Assembly: GCF_001544755.2 (NCBI RefSeq)
Contig: NZ_FCOF02000004.1
Location: 124,001 to 188,000 of the forward strand
DNA from: Caballeronia catudaia
GTDB lineage: Bacteria; Pseudomonadota; Gammaproteobacteria; Burkholderiales; Burkholderiaceae
Length of the DNA stretch: 64,000 bases
Direction of reading: 5' to 3'
Shown here: positions 46,225 to 54,529 of the stretch, one piece after another
Layout of the letters: every line of letters starts with the position of its first letter
How positions within the stretch are numbered: the first letter of the stretch is position 1
Notes under the pieces: generated by a model
Databases searched by the model: none
Told to the model about the DNA's origin: nothing
The model's input: only the letters and a program-made list of their open reading frames with translations
Made by a program: the position numbers and the translations under genes

Positions 46225-47145
46225 ATGATCCGTTTCCGCCAGATCGAGGCTTTTCGCAGCCTCATCATGACCGGCACCAGTGTCGGCGCAGCCAAAAAGC
46301 TCCATGTGACCCAGCCCGCGATCAGCCGACTGATCGCCGATCTCGAAGCCGATCTGGGCTTCAGTCTCTTTTCGCGCGTCGGCGGCCGACTGAATCCGAC
46401 GACGGCGGGCCTGCGTTTCTACAAGTCGGTCGAAGAAAACTTCCTCGGCCTGGAGCGCCTGAAACAGGTTGCCGACATGATTCGCGAGGAAGCCTCCGAT
46501 GGCCTCACGGTCGCGTGCATGCCCGTGCTCGCGACGACGCTCCTGCCGCCCGTGCTCGCCGATTTCACCGCGCGGCACCCCGGCGTGCCGATCAAGGTCG
46601 ATTCGGTGAAAGTGCCCGAAGTGCTCGTGAATCTGCAGAACCACAAGGCCGATATCGCGCTGAGCCTTGCGTTTCCCGCGGTCGCTGGCATCGAGGTGGA
46701 GACGCTGCTCAAGGTGCCCGCGTCGTGCGCGATGCCGGCCACGCACAGGCTCGCGAAGAAGAAAATCGTCCGTCCGGCCGACTTGCGCGGGGAAAAGCTG
46801 ATCGGCTGGCTGCCGAACTCGCGCCAACCCTACGAGGCCGAGCAATCGCTCATTTCGTCGACCGAAGACCGGCCGCGCTACACCGTTTTCACCGACACCG
46901 CCCACACGCGCTACGCGATGGTCGCGGGCGGGCTAGGCATTTCGATCGTCGAGCCGTTCGCCGCGAAAGTCTGGCGGGCGCACGGCGTGGTCGTGCGGCC
47001 GTTCGAGACGGACATCGAATACGAATACGTGCTGTCGTATCCGAGCAGCGGCATCCGCTCGGATCTCGTCGCCTCGTTCCGGGATTCGGTGAAGCGCATC
47101 GTCGAGCACTATTCGTTCGACGCCCCGCTGGACGCCGCGGACTAA
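46225..47145 (+). CDS. LysR-family regulator, probably of the opp operon
   Basis: This 306-residue protein begins MIRFRQIEAFRSLIMTGTSV, with a winged helix-turn-helix through VTQPAISRLIADLEADLGF and an effector domain from about residue 90 to 290 (LTVACMPVLATTLLPPVL, MVAGGLGISIVEP). The ATG at 46225 matches the usual LysR start. It diverges from oppABCDF and sits in front of an SDR and ggt, so it may govern both sides. The effector is unknown; an amino acid is plausible because the domain resembles that of MetR/ArgP-like regulators only loosely. Confidence 0.88.
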   Translation: MIRFRQIEAFRSLIMTGTSVGAAKKLHVTQPAISRLIADLEADLGFSLFSRVGGRLNPTTAGLRFYKSVEENFLGLERLKQVADMIREEASDGLTVACMPVLATTLLPPVLADFTARHPGVPIKVDSVKVPEVLVNLQNHKADIALSLAFPAVAGIEVETLLKVPASCAMPATHRLAKKKIVRPADLRGEKLIGWLPNSRQPYEAEQSLISSTEDRPRYTVFTDTAHTRYAMVAGGLGISIVEPFAAKVWRAHGVVVRPFETDIEYEYVLSYPSSGIRSDLVASFRDSVKRIVEHYSFDAPLDAAD

Positions 47146-47293
47146 CGCGCGTCCCGCGCCTCGCCACCTCCGGAATTGGCCCGGGCAAACGCGCGTTCGC
47201 GCTTCGCTTCATACTCTCGTTTGTTGCGCGCGCTTCAGAACCTCTCCAAGCATCGCCCGTCGCGCGGCGGGCCATCATCCACACGGAGCACTC

Positions 47294-48055
47294 ATGCACG
47301 ATCTCAAAGGCAAATCGATCCTCATCACCGGCGCGAGCACCGGCATCGGCGCGGCGGCGGCGCGTGCGTTCGCGCAGTACGGCGCCAATGTCGCGGTGCA
47401 CTACAACAGCTCGAAGGACAAAGCCGAGGAAGTCGCCAGGGACGTGCGCGCGCTCGGCGTCACGGCGATCACGGTCGGCGCCGACGTGCGCGACTCGAAG
47501 GCGATCGATGCCGCCGTCGCGCAGACGGTCGATGCCTTCGGCAAGATCGACGTGCTCATCAACAATGCGGGCAGCCTCGTGAAGCGCGAACCGATCGCCT
47601 CCGCGAGCGACGAGCTCTTCGACGAGATCATGCACATCAACGCGCGCTCGGTCGTCGCGTTCACGCGCGCGGCGCTGCCGTCGCTGCGCTCGGGCGGCGG
47701 CGCCTCGATCATCAACGTGACATCGGTGGCGGCGCGCAACGGCGGCGGGCCAGGCGCGCTGCTGTATGCGGCGTCGAAGGGCTTCGTCAGCACGATCACG
47801 AAGGGCATGGCCAAGGAACTGATGCCCGACCGCATCCGCGTGAATGCCGTCGCGCCCGGCGTGATCCAGACGCCGTTTCAGGAGCGCTTCACGACGCCGG
47901 AGCAGCTCGAATCGTTCCGCAAGGCGATTCCGATGGGCTTCATCGGCGAGCCCGACGACTGCAGCGGCGCATTCCTTTATCTCGCCTCGGAAGCGATGTC
48001 GCGCTACGTGACGGGCCAGATCATCGACGTGAACGGCGGCCAGCTCATGCCTTGA
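47294..48055 (+). CDS. Short-chain dehydrogenase/reductase
   Basis: This 253-residue protein has the cofactor loop GASTGIGAAAA, NNAG (INNAGSLV), serine in NVTSVAARN and the YxxxK pair in LYAASKG. GRP-type cofactor selectivity is not clear. It is a typical classical SDR close to 3-oxoacyl-ACP reductases and sugar dehydrogenases; the substrate is unknown. It lies between the LysR gene and ggt on the same strand. Confidence 0.9.
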   Translation: MHDLKGKSILITGASTGIGAAAARAFAQYGANVAVHYNSSKDKAEEVARDVRALGVTAITVGADVRDSKAIDAAVAQTVDAFGKIDVLINNAGSLVKREPIASASDELFDEIMHINARSVVAFTRAALPSLRSGGGASIINVTSVAARNGGGPGALLYAASKGFVSTITKGMAKELMPDRIRVNAVAPGVIQTPFQERFTTPEQLESFRKAIPMGFIGEPDDCSGAFLYLASEAMSRYVTGQIIDVNGGQLMP

Positions 48056-48139
48056 GTCGATGCCCTGCATCGAGGGCCGCATCGCACGTGGTATAAGCAC
48101 GTAGTTTTTCATCGCACGTAATAAAGGAGAACGCAGGAG

Positions 48140-49873
48140 ATGCTTTTGAAACAAGAACCGCGCTTACGGTCTTTCGCGCTCGGCGCCATTGTGGCGGCGG
48201 CGCTCGTCACGGCGGGATTCGTCGACACCGCGCCCGCGCATGCGAAGACGTCCGACGCCCAGCCGCAAGTCTTGACGGCGTCGGCCGTCGCAGTCGCCGA
48301 CAAATACGCCGCCGACACCGCCGAACAGATCTTCAAGCAGGGCGGCAACGCGGTCGATGCGGCCGTCGCGATCGCTTTCACGCTCGCCGTCACGTATCCG
48401 GAAGCGGGCAATATCGGCGGCGGCGGCTTCATGACGCTGTACGTCGACCATCGCCCGTACTTTCTCGACTACCGCGAACGCGCGCCCATGTCCGCGACGC
48501 GCAACATGTATCTCGACGAAAAGGGCGAGGTCATCAAGGGCATGAGCCTCGTCGGGCATCGCGCGGTGGGCGTGCCGGGCACCGTCGATGGCATGTGGGA
48601 AGCGCAGAAGCGCTTCGGCAAGCTGAAGTGGAAGCAGGTGCTCGCGCCGGCCATCAAGTACGCGCAGGACGGCTTCGTCGTCGACGATCAACTGATCGCG
48701 CGGCGCGACACCGCCGCGAAGGATTTCGCTGGCAAGACCAACTTCGATCTCTACTTCGGCGGCATGAAGGCGGGCCAGGCGTTCAAGCAGCCCGATCTCG
48801 CGAACACGCTGCAACGCATCGCCGATAAAGGCGCGAAAGGCTTCTACGAAGGCGAAACCGCCGACCTGATCGCCAGGTCGATGGAAGGCCACGGTCTCAT
48901 CACGAAACGCGACCTGAAGGACTACAAGGCCGTGTGGCGTCAGCCGATCACCGCGAGCTGGAACGGCTATCGCGTGATCACCGCGCCGCCGCCGAGCTCG
49001 GGCGGCGTGGGTCTCGTGCAACTGCTGAAGATGAAAGCGGACCTGAAGGACAAGTTCGCCGGCGTGCCGCTCGATTCCGCGCAGTACATTCATCTCGTCG
49101 CGGAGATCGAAAAGCGCGTGTTCGCCGATCGCGCACAGTATCTCGGCGATCCGGACTTCTACAAGGTGCCGGTCGCGCAGCTCATCAACGACGACTACAT
49201 CCTGAAGCGCGCGCAGGAAGTGAATCCGGACGAGCCTTCGGACACGAAGAGCGTGCAGCCGGGACTCGGCACGTCGATGCCGGAGAAGGCCGAGACGACG
49301 CACTTCTCCGTCGTCGACAAGTGGGGCAACGCGGTGTCGAACACGTACACGATCAACGGCTATTTCGGCTCGGGCGTGGTCGCGGAAGGCACGGGCGTCG
49401 TGCTCAACGACGAAATGGACGACTTCGCGTCGAAGCCGGGCGTGCCGAACATGTTCGGCGTCGTCGGCAGCGATGCGAACGCCATCGCGCCGAAGAAGCG
49501 CCCGCTCTCTTCGATGACGCCGACCATCCTCACGAAAGACGACAAGGTCGCGATGGTGATCGGCACGCCGGGCGGCTCGCGCATCTTCACGTCGATCTTC
49601 CAGGTCCTCTCGAACGTCTACGACTTCGAGATGCCGCTGCCCGAAGCCGTGGGCGCGACACGCTTCCATCATCAGTTGCTGCCGCCGAACACGATCTATC
49701 AGGAGCCGTATCAACAGCTCGATCCCGAGGTCGTCAAGGCACTGGAAGCGAAGGGCTACACGTTCACGATGCAGGGCTTCAACGGCGACATTCAGGCGAT
49801 TCGCATCGACGGCGACAAGCCCGAACCGATGTCCGACCCGCGCGGACGCGGCCTGTCGCGCATCATCCGGTAA
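48140..49873 (+). CDS. ggt: Gamma-glutamyltransferase / glutathione hydrolase precursor
   Basis: This 577-residue protein has a signal peptide (residues 1-36). Large-subunit features include GGNAVDAAVAIAFTLAVTYP and GGGGFMTLY. The autoprocessing site precedes Thr386 in AETTHFSVVDKWGNAVSN. Small-subunit motifs are GYFGSGVVAEGTGVVLNDEM, RPLSSMTPTI and GTPGGSRI. This is full length. It cleaves or transfers gamma-glutamyl groups in the periplasm, so it could degrade glutathione to peptides that the neighbouring opp importer takes up. It may have its own promoter in 48056-48139. A strong terminator follows. Confidence 0.94.
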   Translation: MLLKQEPRLRSFALGAIVAAALVTAGFVDTAPAHAKTSDAQPQVLTASAVAVADKYAADTAEQIFKQGGNAVDAAVAIAFTLAVTYPEAGNIGGGGFMTLYVDHRPYFLDYRERAPMSATRNMYLDEKGEVIKGMSLVGHRAVGVPGTVDGMWEAQKRFGKLKWKQVLAPAIKYAQDGFVVDDQLIARRDTAAKDFAGKTNFDLYFGGMKAGQAFKQPDLANTLQRIADKGAKGFYEGETADLIARSMEGHGLITKRDLKDYKAVWRQPITASWNGYRVITAPPPSSGGVGLVQLLKMKADLKDKFAGVPLDSAQYIHLVAEIEKRVFADRAQYLGDPDFYKVPVAQLINDDYILKRAQEVNPDEPSDTKSVQPGLGTSMPEKAETTHFSVVDKWGNAVSNTYTINGYFGSGVVAEGTGVVLNDEMDDFASKPGVPNMFGVVGSDANAIAPKKRPLSSMTPTILTKDDKVAMVIGTPGGSRIFTSIFQVLSNVYDFEMPLPEAVGATRFHHQLLPPNTIYQEPYQQLDPEVVKALEAKGYTFTMQGFNGDIQAIRIDGDKPEPMSDPRGRGLSRIIR

Positions 49874-49911
49874 TGCGCCGCACAACGGCGAGCGCGTAAA
49901 TTAGCGCCCCC

Positions 49912-49947
49912 GGCCGGACTAAGCGTTTGCCCTAGTCCGGCCTTTTT
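49912..49947 (+). terminator. Rho-independent terminator of ggt
   Basis: GGCCGGACTA (49912-49921) pairs with TAGTCCGGCC (49933-49942), followed by TTTTT, 38 bases after the stop. Confidence 0.85.
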
Positions 49948-50197
49948 CCGCTCTTGCGAAAGCCCCGCCCCGTATGGGATTCGCGGCATATAAGCCCTTC
50001 GGCATGAGCGGCATGTTTTTCATGGGATTGGACCCCGCGTTCTGTTCCCCTAGTCTCTGTCCTGACCGAGTGCAGCCCTCAACGCGTGTCACTCGGCATC
50101 ATCCAGAACTACATACGAGACGACCCTGATGACGGACCGAAGTGCGTAACCATGCGCGCACGGTGTTCCGTTTCAGCGTGCTGATAAAGGAGCAGTC
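49948..50197. other. Leader region of the NCS2 permease gene
   Basis: These 250 bases hold no gene. CCGAGTG (50066-50072) and CACTCGG (50090-50096) form a stem with a 17-base loop about 100 bases before the permease start. It could be an operator or a leader hairpin. It does not match the purine riboswitch consensus as far as I can see. Confidence 0.4.
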
Positions 50198-51604
50198 ATG
50201 TTGGAATCCTCCGCCCAGCAACTTGGCGATATCGACATTTCCCCCACCGAACGCGAAGAGCAAAAAGAGGCCGCGAGCGGCGGCTTTCTCGATCGCTACT
50301 TCGGCATTTCCAGAACCGGCAGCACCGAGAAACGCGAAGTCGTCGCGGGCATCACGACGTTCCTCGCGATGGTCTATTCCGTGTTCGTCGTGCCGGGCAT
50401 GCTCGGCAAGGCAGGCTTCGATACGAGCGCGGTGTTCGTCGCCGTGTGTCTCACGACCGCGTTCGGCTCGCTCCTGATGGGCGTATGGGCGCGTCTGCCG
50501 ATCGCGATCGGCTGCGCGATTTCGCTGACCGCGTTCACCGCCTTCGGCCTCGTGCTCGGCAAGGGGCTTACGCCCGCCATCGCGCTCGGCGCAGTGTTCC
50601 TGATGGGCGTCGTCTTCACGGCGATCTCCGTCACCGGCGTGCGCTCGTGGATCCTGCGCAACCTGCCGACGGGCGTCGCGCACGGCACGGGCATCGGCAT
50701 CGGCCTGTTTCTGCTGCTGATCGCATCGAACGATGTCGGCCTGATCATCAAGAATCCCGCACCCGGCATGCCGGTGTCGCTCGGGCATATCACGGCCTTT
50801 CCCGTGCTGATGTCGGTGCTCGGTCTCGCCGCGATCTTCGGCCTGGAGCGCCGGCGCGTGCCGGGCGGCATCCTGCTCGTCGTGATCGGTCTGTCGGCGA
50901 TCGGCCTGATCTTCGATCCGTCCGTGCGCTTTCATGGCGTGTTCGCGTGGCCAGCGCTGTCGGCGCCGGGCCATTCCTCGCTGATCGGCGCGATGGACAT
51001 CAAGGGCGCGCTCTCGATGGCCGTGCTGCCGAGCGTGCTCGCCCTCGTCATGACCGCCGTGTTCGACGCGACCGGCACGATCCGCGCGGTTGCGGGCCAG
51101 GCAGGCCAGATCGACCAGAACGGGCGCATCGTCAATGGCGGCCGCGCGCTGACCGCGGATTCGCTGAGCTCGATCTTCTCGGCCTGCTTCGGCGGCGCGC
51201 CGGCGGCGGCGTATATCGAATCGTCGGTGGGCGTGGCGGCGGGCGCGAAGACGGGCCTCGCGGCGACGGTCGTCGGCGTGCTTTTCCTCGCGGTGATGTT
51301 CCTCTCGCCGCTCGCCTCGCTCGTGCCCTCCTACGCGACGGCGCCCGCGCTGATGTACGTCGGTCTCCTGATGCTCGGCAACGTGAGCAAGCTGCATTTC
51401 GAGGACACCGTCGACACGATGTCCGGCCTCGTCTGCGCGGTGTATATCGTGCTGTCGGCGAATATTGTGACGGGCATCATGCTCGGCTTCTGCACGCTCG
51501 TGATCGGCCGGATCGTCGCGGGCGAATGGCGCAAGCTGAATGTCGGCACGGTGGCGATCGCGGTGGTGCTCGCCGTGTTCTATCTCGGCGGCTGGGCGAT
51601 CTAG
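50198..51604 (+). CDS. NCS2-family purine (guanine/hypoxanthine-type) permease
   Basis: This 468-residue protein has about 12-14 helices. The AzgA/PbuG-branch signatures are [40 protein letters not shown], the substrate region [20 protein letters not shown] and [21 protein letters not shown]. It should import adenine, guanine or hypoxanthine with protons. AAAGGAG before the ATG supports the start. It is a single gene with its own terminator. Confidence 0.9.
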   Translation: MLESSAQQLGDIDISPTEREEQKEAASGGFLDRYFGISRTGSTEKREVVAGITTFLAMVYSVFVVPGMLGKAGFDTSAVFVAVCLTTAFGSLLMGVWARLPIAIGCAISLTAFTAFGLVLGKGLTPAIALGAVFLMGVVFTAISVTGVRSWILRNLPTGVAHGTGIGIGLFLLLIASNDVGLIIKNPAPGMPVSLGHITAFPVLMSVLGLAAIFGLERRRVPGGILLVVIGLSAIGLIFDPSVRFHGVFAWPALSAPGHSSLIGAMDIKGALSMAVLPSVLALVMTAVFDATGTIRAVAGQAGQIDQNGRIVNGGRALTADSLSSIFSACFGGAPAAAYIESSVGVAAGAKTGLAATVVGVLFLAVMFLSPLASLVPSYATAPALMYVGLLMLGNVSKLHFEDTVDTMSGLVCAVYIVLSANIVTGIMLGFCTLVIGRIVAGEWRKLNVGTVAIAVVLAVFYLGGWAI

Positions 51605-51617
51605 TTATCTCGCGGGA

Positions 51618-51654
51618 ACGGCGCGCTCGTTCGACAGAACGGCGCGCCGTTTTT
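51618..51654 (+). terminator. Rho-independent terminator of the NCS2 permease
   Basis: ACGGCGCGC (51618-51626) pairs with GCGCGCCGT (51642-51650). An inner CGTTC/GAACG pair extends the stem, and TTTT (to 51654) follows. It starts 13 bases after the stop. Confidence 0.85.
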
Positions 51655-51658
51655 GCGT

Positions 51659-52099
51659 TTACTTCATCTCGATGGCGACGCTTCCCGTCTCCAGCAACGA
51701 CTTGAGATTCGAGAGAATCTTGGGCCAGCCGCCCGACACGGCCTCGATGAACTTGCGGCCTTCGCTCACGTGCGTGACGGTGAGCTTAACGGCGTCGTTG
51801 CCATGCCTTTCGATGTCGTAGGTGCAGCGCGACCAGCCTTCGTCCTTCAGATCGTCGCGGAATTCGTTGCGCCACTTCAGCACGAGGCGTTGTCCGGGTT
51901 CCGCTTCGAGCACTTCGCCCGAATCCGCGACGCGTCCATCGGAAAACAACATCTTCCACGCGGAGCCTGCGGTCCAGCCGGACTCCTGGTGCATCGCGAA
52001 CCAGTACTGCTTCTGCCACTCGGGCGTCGTCAGCGCGGCCCAGAGCTTCTCGGGCGTCGTGCGAATGTAGGTGACATAGACAAAGGTTTCGCTAGTCAT
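51659..52099 (-). CDS. SRPBCC/AHSA1-domain protein
   Basis: This 146-residue protein is a single START-like domain. TYIRTTPEKLWAALTTPEWQ opens it, and EAEPGQRLVLKWR and TVTHVSEGRKFIEAVSGGWP are typical of the bacterial AHSA1 group always found with ArsR regulators. It probably binds a hydrophobic ligand. Its start overlaps the end of the ArsR gene by 8 bases, so both are made together. Confidence 0.9.
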   Translation of the reverse strand: MTSETFVYVTYIRTTPEKLWAALTTPEWQKQYWFAMHQESGWTAGSAWKMLFSDGRVADSGEVLEAEPGQRLVLKWRNEFRDDLKDEGWSRCTYDIERHGNDAVKLTVTHVSEGRKFIEAVSGGWPKILSNLKSLLETGSVAIEMK

Positions 52100-52415
52100 G
52101 ATCGTCTCCTTCAAGCGTGCGTTTGAGGTCGGACAGCGCATCCAGGCGCGAAAGCTCGAACTTGCTGATCCAGCGTTGCGCGATCTCGTGGATCGGCACC
52201 GGATTGAGAAAATGACGCTTCTCGCGGCCGTGACGCTGCGTCGCCACGAGATTCGCGGCTTCGAGTATCGCGAGATGTTTCGACACGGCCTGGCGCGTCA
52301 TGCGAAGGCCTTCGCACAGTTCGCCGAGCGTCTGGCCGTTCTCGATATGCAGCCGGTCGAGAAGCTGCCTGCGGCTCGCATCCGCCAGGGCGCGGAAAAC
52401 CGAATCGTCATCCAT
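52092..52415 (-). CDS. ArsR-family repressor paired with AHSA1 protein
   Basis: This 107-residue winged-helix protein has FRALADASRRQLLDRLH, the recognition helix in MTRQAVSKHLAILEAANLV and the wing GREKRHFLNP. It lacks the metal-binding CxC of ArsR sensors, as is usual for AHSA1-linked members. The ATG at 52415 is preferred over a TTG at 52430, because the predicted transcription start falls exactly on this ATG and there is no ribosome site. It probably represses its own operon through the palindrome at 52425-52444. Confidence 0.9.
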   Translation of the reverse strand: MDDDSVFRALADASRRQLLDRLHIENGQTLGELCEGLRMTRQAVSKHLAILEAANLVATQRHGREKRHFLNPVPIHEIAQRWISKFELSRLDALSDLKRTLEGDDHD

Positions 52416-52421
52416 GAAGAC

Positions 52422-52449
52422 ATTATGCAACCATTTGGTTGCATGTCAA
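52422..52449 (-). promoter_or_regulatory. Self-regulated promoter with ArsR operator, leaderless start
   Basis: Leftward, a perfect TTGACA (52449-52444) and CATAAT (52427-52422) are 16 bases apart. The perfect palindrome ATGCAACC-ATTT-GGTTGCAT (52425-52444) fills the spacer. Seven bases after the -10 lies the A of the ArsR start codon, so the mRNA should begin with AUG. Confidence 0.75.
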
Positions 52450-52472
52450 GCGCGCGCGCAACCAGAAACGAC

Positions 52473-52505
52473 GACGCCCCGGAAGCCTGAGGCTTCCGGG
52501 GCGTC
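52473..52505 (-). terminator. 15-bp perfect hairpin after the 49-residue gene
   Basis: GACGCCCCGGAAGCC (52473-52487) pairs perfectly with 52491-52505 across a TGA loop. It lies 44 bases beyond the stop of the small leftward gene and just upstream of the ArsR promoter. The following T content is low, so termination may rely on the very strong stem. Confidence 0.6.
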
Positions 52506-52548
52506 GATGATGCGCTTAACCGGTGATGCTGATGCTGCTGCGCGCTAC

Positions 52549-52698
52549 TTACTTACGGCGATACGATTCGACGAGGATCTCGCAGTTTTGCAGATGCAGT
52601 TGCAGCGCACGGTTCCACTCACGACGCAGCGCAGCCTTGGCGGCGCGCAGCGAGGAACCGAACGAAACGAACAAGGATTGTTGAGCGGTGGTTTTCAT
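52549..52698 (-). CDS. 49-residue basic protein
   Basis: The frame begins MKTTAQQSLFVSFGSS, continues LRAAKAALRREWNRALQLHL and ends ESYRRK. GAGACG precedes the ATG at 52698. It forms one amphipathic, arginine-rich helix, with a single cysteine. A strong hairpin follows at 52473-52505. An isolated coding unit with a start site and terminator argues that it is a real small gene. Function unknown; RNA or DNA binding is possible from the charge. Confidence 0.65.
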   Translation of the reverse strand: MKTTAQQSLFVSFGSSLRAAKAALRREWNRALQLHLQNCEILVESYRRK

Positions 52699-52805
52699 GA
52701 GCGTCTCGGGGTAAGTAGCTAAGGGATAACCCTCAATATACGCCGATTACGCTGCATTGCAACAACTTGTCAAAAAAGCAACAGGGTATTCCCTAGGTTC
52801 GTCGG

Positions 52806-53273
52806 TCAATCTTGCTGCGGCGCGTCGGGCGCGAGTTGTACGCCCTTTTTGAAGATGAAGCAGCCGTAACCGCGCGTTTCGCCCGTCGCGATGACGCAAT
52901 AGGCGCTTTTCGCGCGCTCATAGAACGCGAAACGCTCGATCGACGCGAAAGGCACCGCACGGCCTTCGGCGGCGTCGACTTCTCGCCGGGCCTCGCGCTG
53001 GACCGCGGGCTGCGCGGCCGCATCGCCGACGACTTCCATGCGTTCGGCAGGATGCTCGACGAACGTATCCAGCGGCAACACCGACAGCACCGCCCGCACC
53101 GCGCGCGGCGCGCTCACGCCGTCGAGCCGCAGCACGCGTCCGAGCACGGTCCGGCGCGCGACGGAATCGGAGGGAAAGTTGGCGTCGCAGATGACGACTT
53201 CGTCTCCGTGCCCCATCGCGCAGAGGGCGTGAAGAATGTCGGGATTGAGCAGCGGATCGATGTTCTTCAACAT
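52806..53273 (-). CDS. RbsD/FucU-family mutarotase-like protein
   Basis: This 155-residue protein opens MLKNIDPLLNPDILHALCAM, then GHGDEVVICDANFPS, which carries the catalytic His and Asp of the FucU/RbsD fold. Later come VLPLDTFVEHP and the C-terminal TGETRGYGCFIFKKGV. The family interconverts anomers of fucose or ribose. No sugar kinase or ABC genes adjoin it, but FAH/SDR/MFS genes of fucose-pathway type lie 5 kb away. Confidence 0.88.
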   Translation of the reverse strand: MLKNIDPLLNPDILHALCAMGHGDEVVICDANFPSDSVARRTVLGRVLRLDGVSAPRAVRAVLSVLPLDTFVEHPAERMEVVGDAAAQPAVQREARREVDAAEGRAVPFASIERFAFYERAKSAYCVIATGETRGYGCFIFKKGVQLAPDAPQQD

Positions 53274-53332
53274 GTTTTTTTGTTCTCCATGAGGTAAGAC
53301 AGGCCGAACCTATGGTACCCGCCGCGGCACGC

Positions 53333-54454
53333 CTACGGCACGAGCAGGTCGCCCGTGCGCGCGGCGTCTTCGCCCGCGATGCGCGCGACCAGCATTCCCG
53401 CCGTGGCGAAGCGTGTCCAGTGGCGCGCGTACAGCACGCCTTCCGTCCGCGCGACGAGCGGCACGAGCTGGTCGTCGAGCGGATCGAGCACGTCGGCGAT
53501 CGTGTCGCCCGCGCGCACCGCCTCTCCCACTTCCCGTCGATGCAGGATCACGCCCGACACCGGCGCGTGCACGTACTCGCATCCAGCGAGCGGCGTCGCG
53601 GGACGGCGCAGCGCGGGCGGCTCGGGCGCGTCGCCCGAAATCATCCCGATATGCGTCAGATAGTCGACGATCGCCTGCGCATCGCGCGCCGCCATTTCAT
53701 GCGATACGTCGCGCACGCCGCGCAGTTCCAGCGTAACCGGCGTCATGCCCTGCGGAACCGGAAAACGCTCGCCGAACGCGCCGCGCAGATAGCGCCACGC
53801 CGATGCACACGCTTCGTCGAACGGCTCGCCGCCGGAGACGTCCGCGAGCAGTTGCGCCTCGCTGCCGAGATAGCGCGCGAGCGGCTCGACCGCAGGCCAC
53901 GCTTCGGGCGTCGTGTATAGATGCGCGACGGCTTCCCAGTCGCAATGGAGATCGATGACGAGATCCGCGTCGCACGCGAGCTTCATCAGTTCGATGCGTT
54001 GCGAGTCGAGCTCGTTAACCGGCATCAGCGCCGCGAAGTGTTCCCGAAGTGCGGCGCGAATGAGCCGCGCGTTGTGCGTCTCATCGTCCATCAGGCGGTG
54101 CTTCAGTTCCAGCGCCAGCGCGGGCCCGGCCTCGGGAAAGCGCCGGTTGAAATCCTGGCCCGAACGCATCTCGAAGCGGCCCATCTGCGCGCCGAACCAC
54201 TGCTGATTGAGCCCCGCCGGATTGGCGACCGGCACGAGCACCACGCGCGCCGCGAGCCGTCCGGCCGCTTCCAGTTCGGTCAAGTGTCGCTTCAGATACC
54301 ACGCGACGACCATGCCCGGCAGTTCGTCCGCATGCAGCGAGGCCTGAATGTAGACCTTCGGCGATATATCGTCGCCCGGGCCGAACGCGTAGCTCGTGAT
54401 TGCGCGCCCCGTGCCGAGCGACGCGCAGACGAGCGGATGATGATGAACCTGCAT
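53333..54454 (-). CDS. Aspartoacylase/succinylglutamate desuccinylase-like zinc hydrolase
   Basis: This 373-residue protein starts at the ATG at 54454. The zinc ligands are in SLHADELPG (His, Glu) and DLHCDWEAV (His). NPAGLNQQ and GQDFNRRFP are substrate-side motifs of the M14 carboxypeptidase-like AstE/ASPA clan. A C-terminal beta domain (EYVHAPVSGVILHRREVGE) resembles a biotinyl-like lid. It probably hydrolyses an N-acyl amino acid or an ectoine-type compound. A terminator at 54474-54505 separates it from the upstream binding-protein gene. Confidence 0.85.
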   Translation of the reverse strand: MQVHHHPLVCASLGTGRAITSYAFGPGDDISPKVYIQASLHADELPGMVVAWYLKRHLTELEAAGRLAARVVLVPVANPAGLNQQWFGAQMGRFEMRSGQDFNRRFPEAGPALALELKHRLMDDETHNARLIRAALREHFAALMPVNELDSQRIELMKLACDADLVIDLHCDWEAVAHLYTTPEAWPAVEPLARYLGSEAQLLADVSGGEPFDEACASAWRYLRGAFGERFPVPQGMTPVTLELRGVRDVSHEMAARDAQAIVDYLTHIGMISGDAPEPPALRRPATPLAGCEYVHAPVSGVILHRREVGEAVRAGDTIADVLDPLDDQLVPLVARTEGVLYARHWTRFATAGMLVARIAGEDAARTGDLLVP

Positions 54455-54473
54455 CTTTTCGAAAGCTCTCGTC

Positions 54474-54505
54474 AAAAAAGAAAGGCACCGCGAACGATGC
54501 CTTTC
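54474..54505 (-). terminator. Rho-independent terminator of the binding-protein gene
   Basis: Leftward, GAAAGGCA (54505-54498) pairs with TGCCTTTC (54487-54480) and is followed by TTTTTT (54479-54474), 25 bases after the stop at 54530. Confidence 0.8.
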
Positions 54506-54529
54506 TCGTGCGAACGTGTCAGACGGCGA

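Noticed and set aside
48164..49885. 573-codon minus-strand frame opposite ggt
   Set aside because: It shares codon phase with the true gene and shows no domain; ggt has clear catalytic and processing motifs.
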